Below, piece by piece: positions 47,166 through 56,216 of a DNA stretch of 64,000 nucleotides. The position numbers and the translations under genes are program-made. Position 1 is the first letter of the stretch. Each line of letters starts with the position of its first letter. The notes below the pieces were generated by a model. The model had not been told where the DNA came from, did no database searches, and saw nothing but the letters and a program-made list of their open reading frames with translations. The DNA comes from Saprospiraceae bacterium (GTDB taxonomy: Bacteria > Bacteroidota > Bacteroidia > Chitinophagales > Saprospiraceae), in the NCBI GenBank assembly GCA_013360405.1, contig JABWBR010000010.1:21414-85413 (forward strand), given 5' to 3'.

Positions 47166-47420
47166 ATGGCAAACCATAGATCAGCAGAAAAAAGAATACG
47201 CCAAAACGAGAAGCGTCGCACGGCAAACCGTTATTACAAAAAGACGGCTCGTACGGCTATCAAGAAGCTCCGCGAAATGACTGACAAGAGCGAGGCGGAG
47301 ACTTTTTTGCCCAAAGTGATCAGCATGATCGACAAATTGGCGAAAAATAATACGTGGCATAAAAACAAGGCTGACAACCTCAAGAGCAGCCTGACCCGCC
47401 ACATCAACGGCATCGCCTAA
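47166..47420 (+). CDS. rpsT: 30S ribosomal protein S20
   Basis: Ribosomal protein S20 of 84 residues binds 16S rRNA early in small-subunit assembly. The N-terminal MANHRSAEKRIRQNEKRRTA and the basic helical body ending in KADNLKSSLTRHING are diagnostic. It is a single-gene transcript with its own promoter and a strong terminator. Confidence 0.98.
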   Translation: MANHRSAEKRIRQNEKRRTANRYYKKTARTAIKKLREMTDKSEAETFLPKVISMIDKLAKNNTWHKNKADNLKSSLTRHINGIA

Positions 47421-47447
47421 CAACTACCCATAGTTGTACGGCAAGGT

Positions 47448-47488
47448 ATGAGTCATTCCGGCAACAAGCCGGGATGACTCATTTTTTT
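47448..47488 (+). terminator. Rho-independent terminator of rpsT
   Basis: ATGAGTCATTCCGG (47448-47461) pairs with CCGGGATGACTCAT (47469-47482), with one G-T pair, followed by TTTTTTG. The stem is long and the T run immediate. Confidence 0.88.
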
Positions 47489-47527
47489 GTTTGCTCCCCG
47501 CATTACACGTGTCCTTTTTCCCTTGGG

Positions 47528-47558
47528 TTTGCAGAATAATTTTTTATGCTTACCTTTA
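47528..47558 (+). promoter_or_regulatory. Promoter of the merR-type gene (TTTG-N19-TACCTTTA)
   Basis: TTTG at 47528-47531 and TACCTTTA at 47551-47558 are 19 bases apart; the -7 box has one mismatch. It supports the ATG at 47591 as the start, since an earlier start at 47546 would lie upstream of transcription. Confidence 0.55.
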
Positions 47559-47590
47559 TCTATTGTGAAAAGCCCAAAATATGGCACTGT

Positions 47591-47941
47591 ATGGAGCAAC
47601 TTCCCATTTTTGATGAAGAAGAACAGGAGCTCAAGCGCTATTACAGCATCAGCGAAATAGCGGTGATGTTCAAGGTGTCTCCTTCTCTAATCCGGCATTG
47701 GGAAAAAGAATTCGACCTCCTCAAACCCCACAAAGGAAGCAAGGGCGACCGCAAGTTTACCCCCCAGAATATCGAGCAGTTCAGAACCATTTTTCACCTC
47801 GTTAAAGAACGCGGCTTTACACTCGAAGGCGCCAAGCAGGAACTGCGCCACCAGCGCGAATGGCAAAAGGAAAAGCAGGAATGGCTGTCGCGCTTTCAAC
47901 ATCTCAAACATTTTCTCGAACAACTTCGCGACGATTTGTAA
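47591..47941 (+). CDS. MerR-family transcriptional regulator
   Basis: The protein has 116 residues. The MerR winged helix-turn-helix covers about 15-85 (YYSISEIAVMFKVSPSLIRHWEKEF and KFTPQNIEQFRTIFHLVKERGFTLEGAK), followed by a coiled coil for dimerisation. There is no metal-binding cysteine and no effector domain, as in the short MerR proteins common in Bacteroidota. Its target is unknown. The ATG at 47591 is chosen from the promoter position. Confidence 0.85.
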   Translation: MEQLPIFDEEEQELKRYYSISEIAVMFKVSPSLIRHWEKEFDLLKPHKGSKGDRKFTPQNIEQFRTIFHLVKERGFTLEGAKQELRHQREWQKEKQEWLSRFQHLKHFLEQLRDDL

Positions 47942-47981
47942 TTTTCACCCACACATCCATTACCAAGCATTACCACCCACT

Positions 47982-50255
47982 ATGAAGCGTACTCTTACTA
48001 TCGCCTTGCCCCTGCTGTTTGCCTGCATCCGCACAATGGGCCAAACCCCTACTATCCAGGACTGCCTGGGCGCCATTCCCGTATGCCAGCCGGTGTATAC
48101 CGAATCGGTATCCGCACAGGGTAGCGGCAACTATCCCAATGAAATCAATACCAGTATCAGTTGTACCGCCGGCGAACTCAACTCTATTTGGTACGTATTT
48201 ACCGCCGCACAAGACGGCGAGTTGGGGTTTGTGATTACCCCCAACAACTCAAATGACGACTACGACTGGGCCCTTTTTGATATCACTAATGCAACTTGCC
48301 AGGATATTTCTTCTAATCAAAATTTACAGGTAAGCTGCAACGCCTCGGGTGGAGGCAGCTGTCATGGCCCTACAGGCGCCACCGGAGCGACTCCGTACGA
48401 CGAACAGGGCGCCGGCTGCGGTTCTAATCCGCCTACCCAATTTAACGGTTTTACGCCTTTTAACGATCTTATTCCCATGGAAGAAGGCCGCACTTATGTA
48501 TTAATGGTGTCTAACTGGACCGGCTCTACTTTTGGGTATAAAATTGACTTTAGCCCATCTACCGGCCTTGGCATTTTTGACCAGGTATCTCCTGAAATTG
48601 ATACGATTATTACGCCCGAGTCCTGCGGTCAAAATACGATCGATATTACTTTTAGCGAATTCATATTGTGTAGTACGATCAATAGCGCCAACTTCCAGCT
48701 CACAGGTCCGGGCGGTCCCTATACAGTCAACCTGCTTAGTCCCAATTGCATAGGCGGAAACAACGCACATGCCAAAGAATTCTCACTGACGGTAACCCCC
48801 CCCATCAGCTCGATGGGCGATTATACGCTGCAAATGACTACCAACGGCACTACGCAGGTACTCGACCTGTGCGACAACCCCGCAGCAAGCACGTCTATTC
48901 CTTTTAGCGTAGATACCCCCATTCCCGTAGCGATCAATCTCGGTGTGGATACCTCCCTGTTGTGCAACGGTGACGTGCTCACCATTGACGCTACTACGCC
49001 CAACAGTACATATTTATGGGATGACGGGAGTACGAGCCCTACCCTGCCGGTGACCGTGGCGGGTAATTATGCCGTTACCGTGACCACCCCTTGCGGCAGC
49101 GGTTCGGATAATATGGAGATCGTCACCTTATTCGATGTGCCGCAGCTCAACCTGGGCGCCGACCAGACGCTGTGTACCGGCGAGACCCTGCCTTTCGACC
49201 TGGTGCAGCCTTTTGCCTCGTATGCCTGGCAGGACGGGTCTACCAGCCCGCAATACACCATCAGTAGCGCAGGTACGTATGCCGTCACCATTACCAATGT
49301 GTGCGGTGTGGTGCAGGATCAAATTCTGGTGAACTATATCCCACCGGTGGTACTCGAACTGGGTCCACGCCAGGTATTGTGCGATGGGGAAACGCTGGAT
49401 CTCGACGTATCGCACCCCAACGGAACCTACCAATGGCAAAACGGCAGTTCCTTGCCCGTTTTTCGAATCGATAGTCCGGGTTTATATGGCGTGACCGTCA
49501 CCACCCCTTGTGAAACACAGCAAGATACGCTGCGCGTCGATTATATATCGCCGCCAAAACTGGCGCTGAGCAACGATACCATCTTGTGCCCCTGGCAAAC
49601 CATACAATACGACCTCACGGTGGAAGGCGCTACTTACCAATGGCAAGACGGCAGCACCAGTCCCATATACCTCATCGACAGGTCGGGCGACTATGCCGTG
49701 ACCGTCACGCATGCCTGCGGCACCTTTGACGCCGCGGTGACCGTGACCATCCTCGATTCTATTCGCACCGAATTGGGTCGCGACACCTTCTATTGTCCCG
49801 GAGAGTTCATCACGCTCGATGCCTCGGCGGGCACGCTGGCCGATTATTTCTGGAATGACGGTTCTACGAGTGCCTTGCTGGCCGTGAAAGGGCCTGGCAT
49901 CTACAGCGTGGCGGTGTCTAACATTTGCGAACAGGTGACCGACCAGGTTGTGGTAGGGGAATGCGAATACTGCGACGTATACGTGCCCACCGGTTTTTCG
50001 CCCAACAGCGATGGCATCAACGATGATTTCCGACCGCTGAGCGATTGCCCGCTCGACGATTACAGCCTGCGCATCTTCGACCGCTGGGGCGCCCAGTTGT
50101 TTGAAACCAACGACCCCGGGGCGAGCTGGGATGGCGAACACAAAGGCAAACCGGTGAGTGCCGGCGTGTATGTATGGTGGATAGAATATACAGTGGTAGA
50201 AAATAACCGGCCCCGCAAGGCCACAGAGACGGGGGGTGTGGCGGTGGTGCGGTGA
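47982..50255 (+). CDS. Type 9 secreted cell-surface protein with CHU_C (gliding-motility-associated) C-terminus
   Basis: The protein has 757 residues. A signal peptide (about 1-21) is followed by a domain (about 30-200) with conserved cysteines, a beta domain (about 205-315), and four Ig-like repeats of ~85 residues, each with a Y-x-W-x-DGS-x-SP motif and ending in a GNYAVTVTTPCG-like strand. The last ~95 residues are the CHU_C sorting domain: YVPTGFSPNSDGINDDF then LRIFDRWGAQLFET and GVYVWWIEY. This domain directs type 9 secretion (type B) and surface attachment. The role may be adhesion or matrix; no enzyme domain is visible. Confidence 0.9.
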   Translation: MKRTLTIALPLLFACIRTMGQTPTIQDCLGAIPVCQPVYTESVSAQGSGNYPNEINTSISCTAGELNSIWYVFTAAQDGELGFVITPNNSNDDYDWALFDITNATCQDISSNQNLQVSCNASGGGSCHGPTGATGATPYDEQGAGCGSNPPTQFNGFTPFNDLIPMEEGRTYVLMVSNWTGSTFGYKIDFSPSTGLGIFDQVSPEIDTIITPESCGQNTIDITFSEFILCSTINSANFQLTGPGGPYTVNLLSPNCIGGNNAHAKEFSLTVTPPISSMGDYTLQMTTNGTTQVLDLCDNPAASTSIPFSVDTPIPVAINLGVDTSLLCNGDVLTIDATTPNSTYLWDDGSTSPTLPVTVAGNYAVTVTTPCGSGSDNMEIVTLFDVPQLNLGADQTLCTGETLPFDLVQPFASYAWQDGSTSPQYTISSAGTYAVTITNVCGVVQDQILVNYIPPVVLELGPRQVLCDGETLDLDVSHPNGTYQWQNGSSLPVFRIDSPGLYGVTVTTPCETQQDTLRVDYISPPKLALSNDTILCPWQTIQYDLTVEGATYQWQDGSTSPIYLIDRSGDYAVTVTHACGTFDAAVTVTILDSIRTELGRDTFYCPGEFITLDASAGTLADYFWNDGSTSALLAVKGPGIYSVAVSNICEQVTDQVVVGECEYCDVYVPTGFSPNSDGINDDFRPLSDCPLDDYSLRIFDRWGAQLFETNDPGASWDGEHKGKPVSAGVYVWWIEYTVVENNRPRKATETGGVAVVR

Positions 50256-50258
50256 TTT

Positions 50259-50302
50259 GGTTGTGGGTTGTGGGTTGTCGGTTACAACCCATAACCCACA
50301 AC
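50259..50302. repeat. Heptamer array GTTGTGG ... ACCCATA between convergent genes
   Basis: The units GTTGTGG, GTTGTGG, GTTGTCG and GTTAC meet the complementary ACAACCC, ATAACCC and ACAACTG. It lies exactly between the stops of the CHU_C gene and the convergent HtrA gene. The unit type is shared with 46861 and 11141. Confidence 0.8.
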
Positions 50303-50305
50303 TGC

Positions 50306-51454
50306 TTATTGCGCTGCCTTCAGGCGCACCGGGATATTTTGCACATCGCCTTTGCGGTTCACCTTTACATTCAGCACATCGCCTACTTTGGCGCGGCCAA
50401 CGGCTTCCTGCAACTCGGGGACTGTTTTGATATCGCGGCCGTTGACGCCCACGATCACATCTTTGGGTTGGAGGCCGGCGTATTGGGCCGAGCCGCCGTC
50501 TGTCAGACTTTCGATCAGCACGCCCTGGCTGATAGATATGCCCATATCTTTAGCCGCATCGCTATCAAGTTCAACAATTCTGACGCCGAGCAGCGGGCGC
50601 TGGTAGCTGCCGAATTCGATAATATCGTCTACAATTCGCTTGGCCAGGTCGATAGGAATAGCAAAAGAATAGCCTTGAAACGAGCCGTTTCGGCTTGCGA
50701 TAGCCGTATTGATGCCCAGGAGTCGGCCTTGTGCGTCTACCAGGGCGCCTCCGCTATTGCCGGGATTGACGGCGGCGTCGGTTTGTATAAACGATTCGAT
50801 GGCGTCGTCGGCTGCCAACAGTTCAATATTGCGTCCTTTGGCGCTGATAATCCCGGCGGTGACCGTAGATGTCAGGTCGAAGGGATTGCCCACAGCCAGC
50901 ACCCATTCGCCCACTCGGGCTTCGTCGCTATTGGCCAGCGGCAGCGTAGGTAGGTCAGACGCATCGATCTTGATGATAGCCAGGTCTGTTTTTTTATCGG
51001 CGCCAATCACCTTGGCATCGAAGGTGCGATTGTCGTAGAGCGTCACCTCCAGTTCGTCGGCCATTTCCACCACGTGGTTATTGGTAATAATATAGCCGTC
51101 GGTGCTGTAGATCACCCCTGAGCCCGTACCCGATTGGGGGCCTGGCTGGCCGAAGAGGAAATCGTCGTCGAAGAAAAAGCGAAAAGGACTATCGCTCAGG
51201 TTTTTATTTGCCGTAGTGGGCTTGGCTGTTGCTTTGATGTGCACCACCGCGGGCATAGCTGCAGATGCGGCTTGGGTAAAGTCGAATGGTACGGAGGCTG
51301 AGCCGGGCTTGCTGTTGACAAAATTGACCTGCCGGGCCGGCAGTGCAGACGCAGGAATGTCGTCTTTGGACAGATAATTGTACAGACCCAAACCTGCCAA
51401 TGTCACGGCGCCGCCCAACATGCCGGCAAAAATCATGGTTGTTACCTGCTTCAT
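50306..51454 (-). CDS. HtrA/Deg-family periplasmic serine protease
   Basis: The protein has 382 residues with an N-terminal membrane anchor or signal (about 8-27), trypsin-like domain (about 85-275) and one PDZ domain (about 285-370). The catalytic triad is intact: H127 in NNHVV, D157 in KTDLAII and S234 in NPGNSGGAL. HtrA proteases degrade or refold damaged envelope proteins. One PDZ rather than two and the N-terminal anchor resemble DegS or membrane-bound HtrA. An ECF sigma factor and an anti-sigma-like gene lie nearby on the opposite strand. Confidence 0.92.
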   Translation of the reverse strand: MKQVTTMIFAGMLGGAVTLAGLGLYNYLSKDDIPASALPARQVNFVNSKPGSASVPFDFTQAASAAMPAVVHIKATAKPTTANKNLSDSPFRFFFDDDFLFGQPGPQSGTGSGVIYSTDGYIITNNHVVEMADELEVTLYDNRTFDAKVIGADKKTDLAIIKIDASDLPTLPLANSDEARVGEWVLAVGNPFDLTSTVTAGIISAKGRNIELLAADDAIESFIQTDAAVNPGNSGGALVDAQGRLLGINTAIASRNGSFQGYSFAIPIDLAKRIVDDIIEFGSYQRPLLGVRIVELDSDAAKDMGISISQGVLIESLTDGGSAQYAGLQPKDVIVGVNGRDIKTVPELQEAVGRAKVGDVLNVKVNRKGDVQNIPVRLKAAQ

Positions 51455-51580
51455 ATTCCTGTTTATTTATATTTTGCTGAACGTAAAATTGACATGAATA
51501 AAATAACTCCGCAAAGTGACCGTTTGTTACCCGAAACAAGGGCTTTTAACTGGATCTTAACAGCAAAAAAATGGTAAAGC

Positions 51581-52198
51581 ATGTCTTCCTCTGATCATGG
51601 GTCAACGCTTGCGCCTTCCGAGGGCTGGAATGCGGTGTCGCATGCGCTGGTACAGACGCTGCAGCCCGAAAGCGAGTTAGAAGGATTACTGCTGCAAGAC
51701 CCCGTTTTTCTTCGCGGGTTATTGTGGGGCGTGCCGCGTTACGGCCACCCTGAAGGCGAAGTGTACAAACACGTCGCCGAGGTACTCGGCAATATCGAAA
51801 AGTTACCCGTTGAACCCCGCCAACGCCATCAGCTACGCCTTATCGCCTTTGCCCACGATACCTTTAAGTATCTCGAGGATAAGAGTTTTCCCCGCAATTG
51901 GGAAAAACACCACGGCATGTTGGCCCGTCGATATATGGAACAACATCTTTCGGATGAAGGTTTACTGGATATTATCGAATTGCACGACGAGGCCTACTAC
52001 GCCTGGCGTATGCAGTTTTTGCACCACGAATCCGACGCCGGCCAACAGCGCATGCAACGCCTGCTGGATCGCCTGGGCGATTACCGCCAGTTATACTACC
52101 TCTTTTTTAAATGCGATACCCTCACCGGCGATAAAATTCTGGCCCCGCTCAGGTGGTTTGAACACAGTGTGGAGGAAATTCAGTTGGTGGTTTTTTAG
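51581..52198 (+). CDS. HD-domain hydrolase-like protein
   Basis: The protein has 205 residues. HD-type metal ligands are visible as H64 (YKHVAEV), H92-D93 (FAHDTFKY), H110-H111 (KHHGM) and H135-D136 (ELHDEAY), a pattern like the YfbR/HD superfamily. A phosphohydrolase activity is expected but the substrate is unknown. It is divergent from the htrA gene and 131 bases upstream of the sigma factor gene. The stop TAG is the first unit of a heptamer array. Confidence 0.75.
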   Translation: MSSSDHGSTLAPSEGWNAVSHALVQTLQPESELEGLLLQDPVFLRGLLWGVPRYGHPEGEVYKHVAEVLGNIEKLPVEPRQRHQLRLIAFAHDTFKYLEDKSFPRNWEKHHGMLARRYMEQHLSDEGLLDIIELHDEAYYAWRMQFLHHESDAGQQRMQRLLDRLGDYRQLYYLFFKCDTLTGDKILAPLRWFEHSVEEIQLVVF

Positions 52199-52269
52199 CA
52201 GTTAGCAGTTAGCAGTTAGCAATTAGGGCTCAGCAGTCAGCAGCTAAGTCCTAACTGCTAAAAAAAATC
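52196..52269. repeat. Heptamer array TAGCAGT ... TAACTGC starting at a stop codon
   Basis: The units are TAGCAGT (three), TAGCAAT, TAGGGCT, CAGCAGT, CAGCAGC, TAAGTCC and TAACTGC, then TAAAAAAAA. The first TAG is the stop codon of the HD gene. It closely matches the 8330 array. Confidence 0.85.
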
Positions 52270-52329
52270 GCCTTGTGGGGAACTAATCGAAACGGGCCTG
52301 GGTTAACAACTTTATAAAACGCTATTATC

Positions 52330-52923
52330 ATGGGCGTACTAACGACACAAGAGACCCTGCAAAAAGAAGAATTAGACCGCATCTTTGATCGGGAGCTGGT
52401 GCCTCACTTGGATGCCCTCTATTCTTTTGCCTACCACCTAACCTTTAACGAGCACGATGCGAACGACCTGGTGCAGGACACCTATATGCGCGCATACCGC
52501 GCTATCGGTACGTACCAGAGCGGCACCAACGCCAAGGCGTGGTTGTTCCAGATTCTCAAAAATGCGTTTATCAACCTCTACCGCAAGCGCAGCAAAAGGC
52601 CTGTGCATGTGGATTACGAGGAGGTCGCGCTGGTGCATCGCGAAAACGAGGGCGCCAAAGCCGGCTACGACGATCTGCGCACCGAGATATTCGACAATCA
52701 GATGGGCGACGAGGTGACCAATGCGCTCAATTCTTTGTCCGTCAATTTCCGCGTGGTCGTTTTATTGTCAGATATAGGCGGTTTTTCTTACGAAGAAATA
52801 GCCGCTATTCTTGGCATTCCGGTGGGTACGGTGCGCTCCCGCTTGTTTCGTGCGCGCAACTTATTAAAGGAAAAACTCAGCGCTTACGCTTTAGCGCAGG
52901 GCTATAAAGATTACCGTTCTTAA
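52330..52923 (+). CDS. ECF-type RNA polymerase sigma factor
   Basis: The protein has 197 residues with sigma-70 region 2 (about 20-95, including LTFNEHDANDLVQDTYMRAYRA and AWLFQILKNAFINLYRKRSKRP) and region 4 (about 130-185, with SYEEIAAILGIPVGTVRSRLFRAR). It directs RNA polymerase to stress or envelope promoters. No TAnnTTTG promoter is seen upstream, so it may be controlled by another sigma factor or by itself. A structured 300-base spacer separates it from a small anti-sigma-like gene. Confidence 0.93.
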   Translation: MGVLTTQETLQKEELDRIFDRELVPHLDALYSFAYHLTFNEHDANDLVQDTYMRAYRAIGTYQSGTNAKAWLFQILKNAFINLYRKRSKRPVHVDYEEVALVHRENEGAKAGYDDLRTEIFDNQMGDEVTNALNSLSVNFRVVVLLSDIGGFSYEEIAAILGIPVGTVRSRLFRARNLLKEKLSAYALAQGYKDYRS

Positions 52924-53224
52924 CGAATTTGATAACCTGTTATCCGTTAACCATTAAAACTGTGCGCCTTGCAGCCCCTGTCCCCAGCCAAACTGTCAAT
53001 ACTGCTGCTCCCCCGGCTTTTATAAGCGGGGGGAAATGGCTCAAAGGGATACGCCAAAAGGCTTGGTTTACATACAGCATGAAGGTCATGAAGGCATTTC
53101 ACTCTTTTTTAACGGTTCCTGTCCCCGCACCCCTCCCGGGTTTTCCATGGGCAGGCAGCCTCAAAGGAGTGAAGTGCCTTTTTGTTACTGCCTGTTGTTA
53201 AACCGCAGATAAGAGGAACGACGG
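52924..53224. other. Structured 300-base spacer between sigma factor and anti-sigma-like gene
   Basis: No convincing gene lies here; a 90-codon frame at 52929 has Pro-rich, unnatural-looking sequence. Two structures are visible: CCCCCGGCTT/AAGCGGGGG near 53010-53033, and a long-range stem AAGGCATTTCACTC (53090-53103) with GAGTGAAGTGCCTT (53165-53178) followed by TTTT. The second could be a terminator with a large loop or a structured leader. Confidence 0.45.
53090..53183 (+). terminator. Long-loop terminator-like stem after the sigma factor gene
   Basis: A 14-bp stem with one mismatch (53090-53103 and 53165-53178) closes a ~61-base loop and is followed by TTTTTG. It might stop transcription between the sigma factor and the small downstream gene, or attenuate it. 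Confidence 0.4.
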
Positions 53225-53488
53225 ATGACTAAAACACATGCCATGAAAGATCAGCAGTATCTCGATCTGGTTAAAAAAGTAACCTTGTACCTCGACAATG
53301 AACTCAATGAGGCCGCAGAACGCGAATTGCTCAATGAGATTAAGTCTAACCCCAGTTACCTCCAAATCCTCAGCCAGGAACAAGCCTTCCGCGAATTTAT
53401 CAAAAGCCGCATACACCGCCGAAAACCCTCTCCCGCCCTCGTCCAATCTATCAAGGATAAAATTAATATCAAACCAGGCGTTGAATAG
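53225..53488 (+). CDS. Small anti-sigma-like protein
   Basis: The protein has 87 residues and is all-helical. The N-terminal ~50 residues (TLYLDNELNEAAERELLNEIKSNP) resemble the sigma-binding domain of Bacteroidota anti-sigma proteins, but the usual zinc-binding HxxxCxxC is absent and no membrane helix follows. Its position after the ECF sigma gene supports a regulatory role as a soluble anti-sigma factor. The ATG at 53243 is an alternative start. An 8-bp repeat array starts at its stop codon. Confidence 0.6.
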   Translation: MTKTHAMKDQQYLDLVKKVTLYLDNELNEAAERELLNEIKSNPSYLQILSQEQAFREFIKSRIHRRKPSPALVQSIKDKINIKPGVE

Positions 53489-53562
53489 GACTGTTAGACT
53501 ATCAGACTGTTAGACTATCAGACTGTTAGCGGCTAATAGTCTAACAGTCTAACAGTCCCTTA
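53486..53562. repeat. 8-bp array GACTGTTA/GACTATCA ... CTAACAGT between convergent genes
   Basis: The left arm alternates GACTGTTA and GACTATCA (five units), and the right arm is TAGTCTAACAGT-type, the complement. It starts at the TAG of the anti-sigma-like gene and ends 4 bases before the stop of the convergent vWA gene. Confidence 0.85.
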
Positions 53563-53565
53563 CCA

Positions 53566-56211
53566 TCAGAGCCTGTACCTCAGCCCCAGGCCTGCCGTCA
53601 AAAATTGATAATCGGGTGTAGGGAGGTTGAAATAACCGCCTTCCAGCGATAAATCCAGGCGGGAGGTGGCGGCCCAGTGCAAGGCCAGGCGCAAACTGTA
53701 CCCGCCGGAGCTATCCGTATTTTTGGGTTTGTAAATACCGCCGCCGGCGGCCAAAGACATGGAAAGTCCACTACTTGACAGCGGGAACTGCCCTTTGGCA
53801 TACAGCGTTGCGCCCAGCACATAAAAGTTTTGGTCAAACCCGTAGTAGCCTCCCCGGCCTTCCAGCGAGAAATTGGAGGTTAACTGATAAGCGGCGTCTA
53901 TTTCAGCGTAAAACCCGCCGTTGACGTACAGCGAATCGAGCTTGCCTAATGGACTGGTAATGCCGGCATGCGCGCTGATGCCCCATTTGTGTTTGATATA
54001 GGGCTTATCGAAACGCGACAGTTTGCCCCGATATATCTCTTCGTCGAGCAAATACACTTTCACCTTGGGGTCGCCTTCTGCTTGTACGCTCAGGCCGTAT
54101 TTGCCGCCGCATTCGTCATTGACCGTCACCTTTTCCACGCCGGCGCCTTTCACACTAAAGGCGTAACCGTAGCCCGGGCCTACAAAGTACGTACGGCCTT
54201 CCGATTCATACTGGGGGCGCAGGCCCAGGTAAGATACCCTGCCGTCTTTATTGTATGTGCGCTCTTTTTGTTTAAACAAAACAGGCGCTATACGCACGTT
54301 GACCGTTTGGTCTTTCATTCTTTCCAGCTTTCCGTAGGCGGCGTCTTCGGCTACCACGGAGAAGATCACCTTGTGCACGCCGGAGACCGCCCAATCACCG
54401 TATATGGCTTCGTATTTACCATCGCCTTTGTGAGGTAGCGTCAGGGTATCGCCGTAATAGATCTTGAGCGAATCGAGGGCGCCGGGGTTATTGGCCTGGA
54501 GCCAGGCCAGGGTGCGGCCGGCGCAGGTGCCGAGTTCGGGGTCGTCGGGCAGGGCGCCGGTCACCTGAGCGCGGGCCAGCAGGTCGCTCACATCTACGCT
54601 GGGCTTGATGATGCGGGCTTTGACAACTGCGTTTTTGATAGGTTTGCCCTGGTGCGACAGGGTGAGGCTAATCGGCGCTTTGCTGCCGGCCACAACGGGC
54701 GAGTTACCGACCTTTGTCACCATATCGATTTCGTGGTCGTCGGCGGTGGCATAGAGCTTGACCGACAGCGGCCCAGCGTGGTATATATCTTCCGGGTCAT
54801 AGCTGCCTTGTTCGATAAGCATCTTAAACTCCCAGGCGCCTTCGCTCGTATACTCGGGAAGGTCTTGAAAATTCATAGTATAGGTAACTAAAAAAGGCGT
54901 GAACAGGAATTTTGATGTATCCAGCAGCAATTTCACGCCGTTGTGATATATTTCATATTTGGTCAGCGAGCGGCTAATAGGCCGGTTAAAATGCGCTTCA
55001 AAAAAGAGACGACTTACATTTTTGTTGCAGTTAAATGCAAGAGTATTAGCTGCGGTGATAGCTTGCCGTTCAAATTTGATATGCTGCGGACTGAATTTGT
55101 TAAAAATTTCGTTGAAGGCGTTGCCGCTGATTTCGCCCAAAAAATCTATCTCGTTACCCGCTGTGGTGGTGAAATACCCGGAAGCTCCGCCGGCCAGTTC
55201 CTGGAGCAGGGTTGTAAAAGCGGGGATGGTGCCTACGCCGACCGTATATATCTCTATATCATCCAGATTCGACGCATTTAGATTTTTTAACACGGTGCCA
55301 TCGGCTGCCTGGATTTCCCGGGTAGAACCCGTAGTGACCACGTTTGGCGCTCTGTTTTCTTCGCCGTCTGTGAATACTACGATGACCTCTCTGAAGCTGT
55401 TATTTTCCACTCCTCCCAGGCGGGAGTTGATGGCCTCCAGCACGCCGGCGCCGATACTGGTGCCGTCGCGGCCAAGCACAGGGTCGGAAGCGTTTTGAGC
55501 GGGCGGGGAACTCATATTAGACGTGATACCTGCGTTGAAGTCGGTAATGGTCATCAAGCTGCCGAAACTACCCGCAGGAGCTACTGTGGCGCCGGAGAAA
55601 TAGACCACGCTCATTGAGTCGTTAGCCAGGGCGTTTTCGTTTTCCGTTTGAAATTTGTCGACAAAATTTTTCACGCCAGTTTTAAGGGCGTCCCACCGAT
55701 GCCCGGTTGAAATGATGCACCCGGGCCAGGAGGCTGCAGATGCAGAAGGCGCGCACTCCATACTGCCCGATCGGTCAAGTACGAAGATCATGCGCAGGGC
55801 GGGGCGTACGATGAGGCGGTAGTTGCGGATTATCTCCCCCATTCCGGAGGGTGTGCAACCGAGTGTAAAAGGATAATCACCTTCTACGGCGTTGACCACC
55901 GTAAGTGTAGCTCCGCTATTGGTGAAAGCGATAGTTACCCCGGTAGAGGGGCCGCCGATAGCACGCGTGACAGCGCCGACGCCACTGAGAGAACAAGGAC
56001 TACCGTCACAAAAACGCCAGGTATAGGGTGGGCCGCTAGAGTGGCCGATTGTAAGTGTAGCCGATGCAGCCTGTTTACTTTCAAAATGTTTGACAAAAGT
56101 AGAGGTAGCAAAATCGACGTCTTGCTTTTGCCCAAACAGGTGCGCTGCAGGCAGGCACAAGGCAACTACAGCCACAACTGTAGAGAGATGGAAAGGGTTG
56201 TTCATACGCAT
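53566..56211 (-). CDS. Secreted von Willebrand factor A protein with C-terminal beta-barrel-like region, 881 aa
   Basis: Signal peptide (about 1-27), an Ig-like beta domain (about 35-135), then a vWA domain (about 139-375) with the MIDAS motif DRSGSM (D146, S148, S150). Further beta domains follow (about 380-690), and a C-terminal ~170-residue region of alternating strands with AEIDAAYQLTSNFSLEGRGG and an end in LGLRYRL, like an outer-membrane barrel. vWA domains bind protein partners through a metal ion. It is the third gene of a minus-strand operon after the trypsin and PKD proteins (gaps of 10 and 5 bases). Confidence 0.85.
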   Translation of the reverse strand: MRMNNPFHLSTVVAVVALCLPAAHLFGQKQDVDFATSTFVKHFESKQAASATLTIGHSSGPPYTWRFCDGSPCSLSGVGAVTRAIGGPSTGVTIAFTNSGATLTVVNAVEGDYPFTLGCTPSGMGEIIRNYRLIVRPALRMIFVLDRSGSMECAPSASAASWPGCIISTGHRWDALKTGVKNFVDKFQTENENALANDSMSVVYFSGATVAPAGSFGSLMTITDFNAGITSNMSSPPAQNASDPVLGRDGTSIGAGVLEAINSRLGGVENNSFREVIVVFTDGEENRAPNVVTTGSTREIQAADGTVLKNLNASNLDDIEIYTVGVGTIPAFTTLLQELAGGASGYFTTTAGNEIDFLGEISGNAFNEIFNKFSPQHIKFERQAITAANTLAFNCNKNVSRLFFEAHFNRPISRSLTKYEIYHNGVKLLLDTSKFLFTPFLVTYTMNFQDLPEYTSEGAWEFKMLIEQGSYDPEDIYHAGPLSVKLYATADDHEIDMVTKVGNSPVVAGSKAPISLTLSHQGKPIKNAVVKARIIKPSVDVSDLLARAQVTGALPDDPELGTCAGRTLAWLQANNPGALDSLKIYYGDTLTLPHKGDGKYEAIYGDWAVSGVHKVIFSVVAEDAAYGKLERMKDQTVNVRIAPVLFKQKERTYNKDGRVSYLGLRPQYESEGRTYFVGPGYGYAFSVKGAGVEKVTVNDECGGKYGLSVQAEGDPKVKVYLLDEEIYRGKLSRFDKPYIKHKWGISAHAGITSPLGKLDSLYVNGGFYAEIDAAYQLTSNFSLEGRGGYYGFDQNFYVLGATLYAKGQFPLSSSGLSMSLAAGGGIYKPKNTDSSGGYSLRLALHWAATSRLDLSLEGGYFNLPTPDYQFLTAGLGLRYRL

Positions 56212-56216
56212 GTGTT

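Noticed and set aside
50306..51454. HtrA as part of the trypsin/EAD11-like system
   Set aside because: It has a PDZ domain, belongs to the general envelope-stress family and lies several kilobases away beside a sigma factor.
52929..53201. 90-codon frame between the sigma factor and anti-sigma-like genes
   Set aside because: Composition is Pro/Val-rich without domain-like pattern, and it covers the two RNA stems, so structure explains the region better.
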